From assembly GCF_900129025.1 (NCBI RefSeq), contig NZ_FQUM01000006.1:310001-374000 (forward strand): a stretch of 64,000 nt of DNA, written 5' to 3'. Origin of the DNA: Mariniphaga anaerophila. GTDB lineage: Bacteria; Bacteroidota; Bacteroidia; Bacteroidales; Prolixibacteraceae. The notes under the pieces are model-generated. The model was not told where the DNA came from. It worked only from the letters and a program-made list of their open reading frames with translations, and searched no databases. Of this stretch, positions 63,501 through 64,000 are shown one piece after another (position 1 is the first letter of the stretch; each line of letters starts with the position of its first letter). A program made the translations under genes and the position numbers.

Positions 63501-63811
63501 GTTTCACCTAAATACAACCTAACATCTGTGTAGGTCTTTTTCGCATATCCTATAAACGAAATTTCAACTTTGTACGGACCACCCGGTCGCATACCCTGAA
63601 GGTTGAATTTACCTTCAGTATTGGTAATTGTACCATACTGAGTCCCAGATGGTTCATGCACCGCAACCACTGTGGCTCCGGGCAACATCTCTCCTTGGTC
63701 GCTGGAAACAAAACCGTTCATTCCTGAGGTGGTTACCTGAGAGTAAACAGCATTCCCTAAAAACAACAAAAAAGTGAGTGTTAAAGTGAATCGAAATAAC
63801 TTCATTTTCAT
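60506..63811 (-). CDS. Oar-like TonB-dependent receptor with carboxypeptidase-like domain
   Basis: A 1101-residue outer-membrane protein with signal peptide (about 1-24), an N-terminal carboxypeptidase regulatory-like domain (SGMNGFVSSDQGEMLPGATV, about 28-115), a plug domain with GGDGRSTNFTVDGANFNNNFG and VQVVVAPFDVRQTNFIGGGI, and a large barrel ending in YFF. This is the Oar branch, first described in Myxococcus development and widespread in Bacteroidota, and distinct from SusC because no SusD neighbour is present. Transport substrate unknown; a peptide or a protease-derived product would suit the neighbouring peptidases, but that is only a guess. Confidence 0.88.
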   Translation of the reverse strand: MKMKLFRFTLTLTFLLFLGNAVYSQVTTSGMNGFVSSDQGEMLPGATVVAVHEPSGTQYGTITNTEGKFNLQGMRPGGPYKVEISFIGYAKKTYTDVRLYLGETFVLDATLAESTVDVGEILVVGRKASAFQTDKTGATTNISNEQMTAMPTINRSISDIARISPYANGMSFAGGDGRSTNFTVDGANFNNNFGLSSRLPGGGNPISLDAIEEVQVVVAPFDVRQTNFIGGGINAITKSGTNKFKGSAYTYFTNQNMRGNSIGDQDFGERDKESRTTYGATLGGPIIKNKLFFFVNGEYEVRPGQVVTWRPSEDGVMDEKKMLSRASVSDMERVRKHLIDNYGYDPGSYDSYPADESNRKLLARIDWNINDANKLSLRYNYTKNQAWNGTNGNSTDAGFRNRAMNRISQYSMAFSNSIYSMDNIVNSFSLDLNSRISDKVSNQFLTTYSKIKDMRGSESSPFPFIDIMAGVREDASQILEPYISAGYELFTWNNGVNNNTFTVIDNMTFYLSSHKITAGASFEYQMANNSYMRNGTGYYRYASIDDFLNQAAPRDFALTYGYDGEKNPAAEVAFNQIGVYAQDEWNITPAFKLSYGIRADYLKYQDNIIRNNAIYELDFGGKKIDTGEWPTAKVQLSPRVGFTWDAKGDQTLKLRGGTGIFAGRLPLVFFTNMPTNSGMVQGSYAAVTKYDSQGNVVVNPQGADAAVLAGLAGPMITDVNEMIERLNLPNTISPEQGVLPRDINAIDPDFKMPQVWKSSLALDYEVPVSFPMTVTVEGIYTKNINGVMLKNYDLKEPDNTWQRFNGPDDRYIYPSGISYNSKNAYVLTNNSEGWGAIGNITVTAEPVEDLNLMAAYTITESKEISGMPGSNAASAYNGLIQVNGPHLPAVQRSQYVVPSKAIASVSYRIPWANKMKSSTIVNLFYSGYSAGGYSFTYANDMNDDGYATDLIYIPKEKGEVKFVSAEDEDAFFKFVEQDKYLKNHKGEYAEAYAARAPWVHQFDLRLSREYYFKVGGTTNTLQFSLDFLNFGNLLNSKWGVEKDMYSANNGQILKFEDVDANNVPSFSMVKKDDGSYLSETYSTYYNYNQCWQLQVGIRYFF

Positions 63812-63836
63812 TTTGAATAGTTTTTAAAAATTGGTA

Positions 63837-63844
63837 CAAAATTA
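63837..63844 (-). promoter_or_regulatory. Putative -7 element of the Oar-like gene (TAATTTTG)
   Basis: Minus-strand TAATTTTG matches TAnnTTTG and lies 26 bases before the start codon. The remaining bases to the window edge are very AT-rich and hold no gene. Confidence 0.5.
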
Positions 63845-64000
63845 GTTTTATATCTATTTGTATGTTTAGATTATTATTAATCAATGTTGAATTTTAGATT
63901 AAATTATGAATAGATTTTTGCTAATTCCAAAAATTAATTTTTGCTTTTGTGTCGACATCACAATAACCACAGTATAAAAATACAATATTTTAGGCGGTTA

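Noticed and set aside
60506-63811. SusC-type receptor of a polysaccharide utilisation locus
   Set aside because: No SusD neighbour exists on either side within the window, and the plug and barrel fit the Oar branch.

Overview
The window looks like part of a Bacteroidota chromosome, most likely a marine or anaerobic member of the Marinilabiliales/Prolixibacteraceae type (an inference). Supporting signs are recurrent TAnnTTTG -7 promoter elements with few Shine-Dalgarno sites, many lipoproteins, type IX secretion (T9SS) C-terminal domains on secreted enzymes, a TonB receptor of the Oar type, the Bacteroidota-specific DUF4271-hemD-rnpA neighbourhood, and S1 sulfatases next to GH26 and GH30 glycosidases. 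No rRNA, tRNA, CRISPR array, insertion sequence or phage gene was recognised.

1-8.5 kb: the start of a leucyl aminopeptidase gene, then a tight operon: small membrane protein, TonB-dependent receptor, PAT/AmpG-type permease, and the last three haem-synthesis enzymes (HemN, HemY-type HemG, HemH) with overlapping ends. This couples outer- and inner-membrane import of iron chelate or porphyrin to haem completion. 8.6-17.5 kb: a Crp/Fnr regulator with a seven-cysteine N-terminus, a perfect TTGAT-N4-ATCAA palindrome straight after its stop codon, then a multihaem block: hexahaem lipoprotein with a collagen-like stalk, monohaem lipoprotein, DUF5777-like barrel, monohaem cytochrome, membrane-anchored heptahaem cytochrome, cytochrome b, and a ResB-CcsA cytochrome-maturation fusion. 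With 15 CxxCH sites and no recognisable terminal reductase, it is a candidate extracellular electron-transfer conduit, fed by the haem operon next door.

17.5-32 kb: SRPBCC protein, ComM/YifB ATPase, a Crp-type regulator with three related lipoproteins carrying Ig-like repeats, aldo/keto reductase plus M81 lipoprotein, small lipoproteins, a T9SS GH30 enzyme, QueD and TrpS. 32-46 kb: two tandem sulfatases and a GH26 mannanase-like enzyme (glycan degradation), a double-domain class II aldolase with a dead second half, GltX, U32 peptidase, a Tat-exported TIM-barrel protein, a DUF5009/HGSNAT-like membrane protein and an acyl-CoA ligase.

46-64 kb: DUF4271-hemD-rnpA; a convergent tyrA and DAHP synthase/chorismate mutase operon controlled by a clear attenuator whose 24-codon leader peptide carries eight aromatic codons in a row; two paralogous T9SS metalloproteases with a possible 33-residue membrane microprotein between them; a hybrid REC-PAS-histidine kinase with its NarL-type regulator, preceded by two direct-repeat operator-like sites; an M28 peptidase; and a large Oar-like TonB receptor at the right edge.
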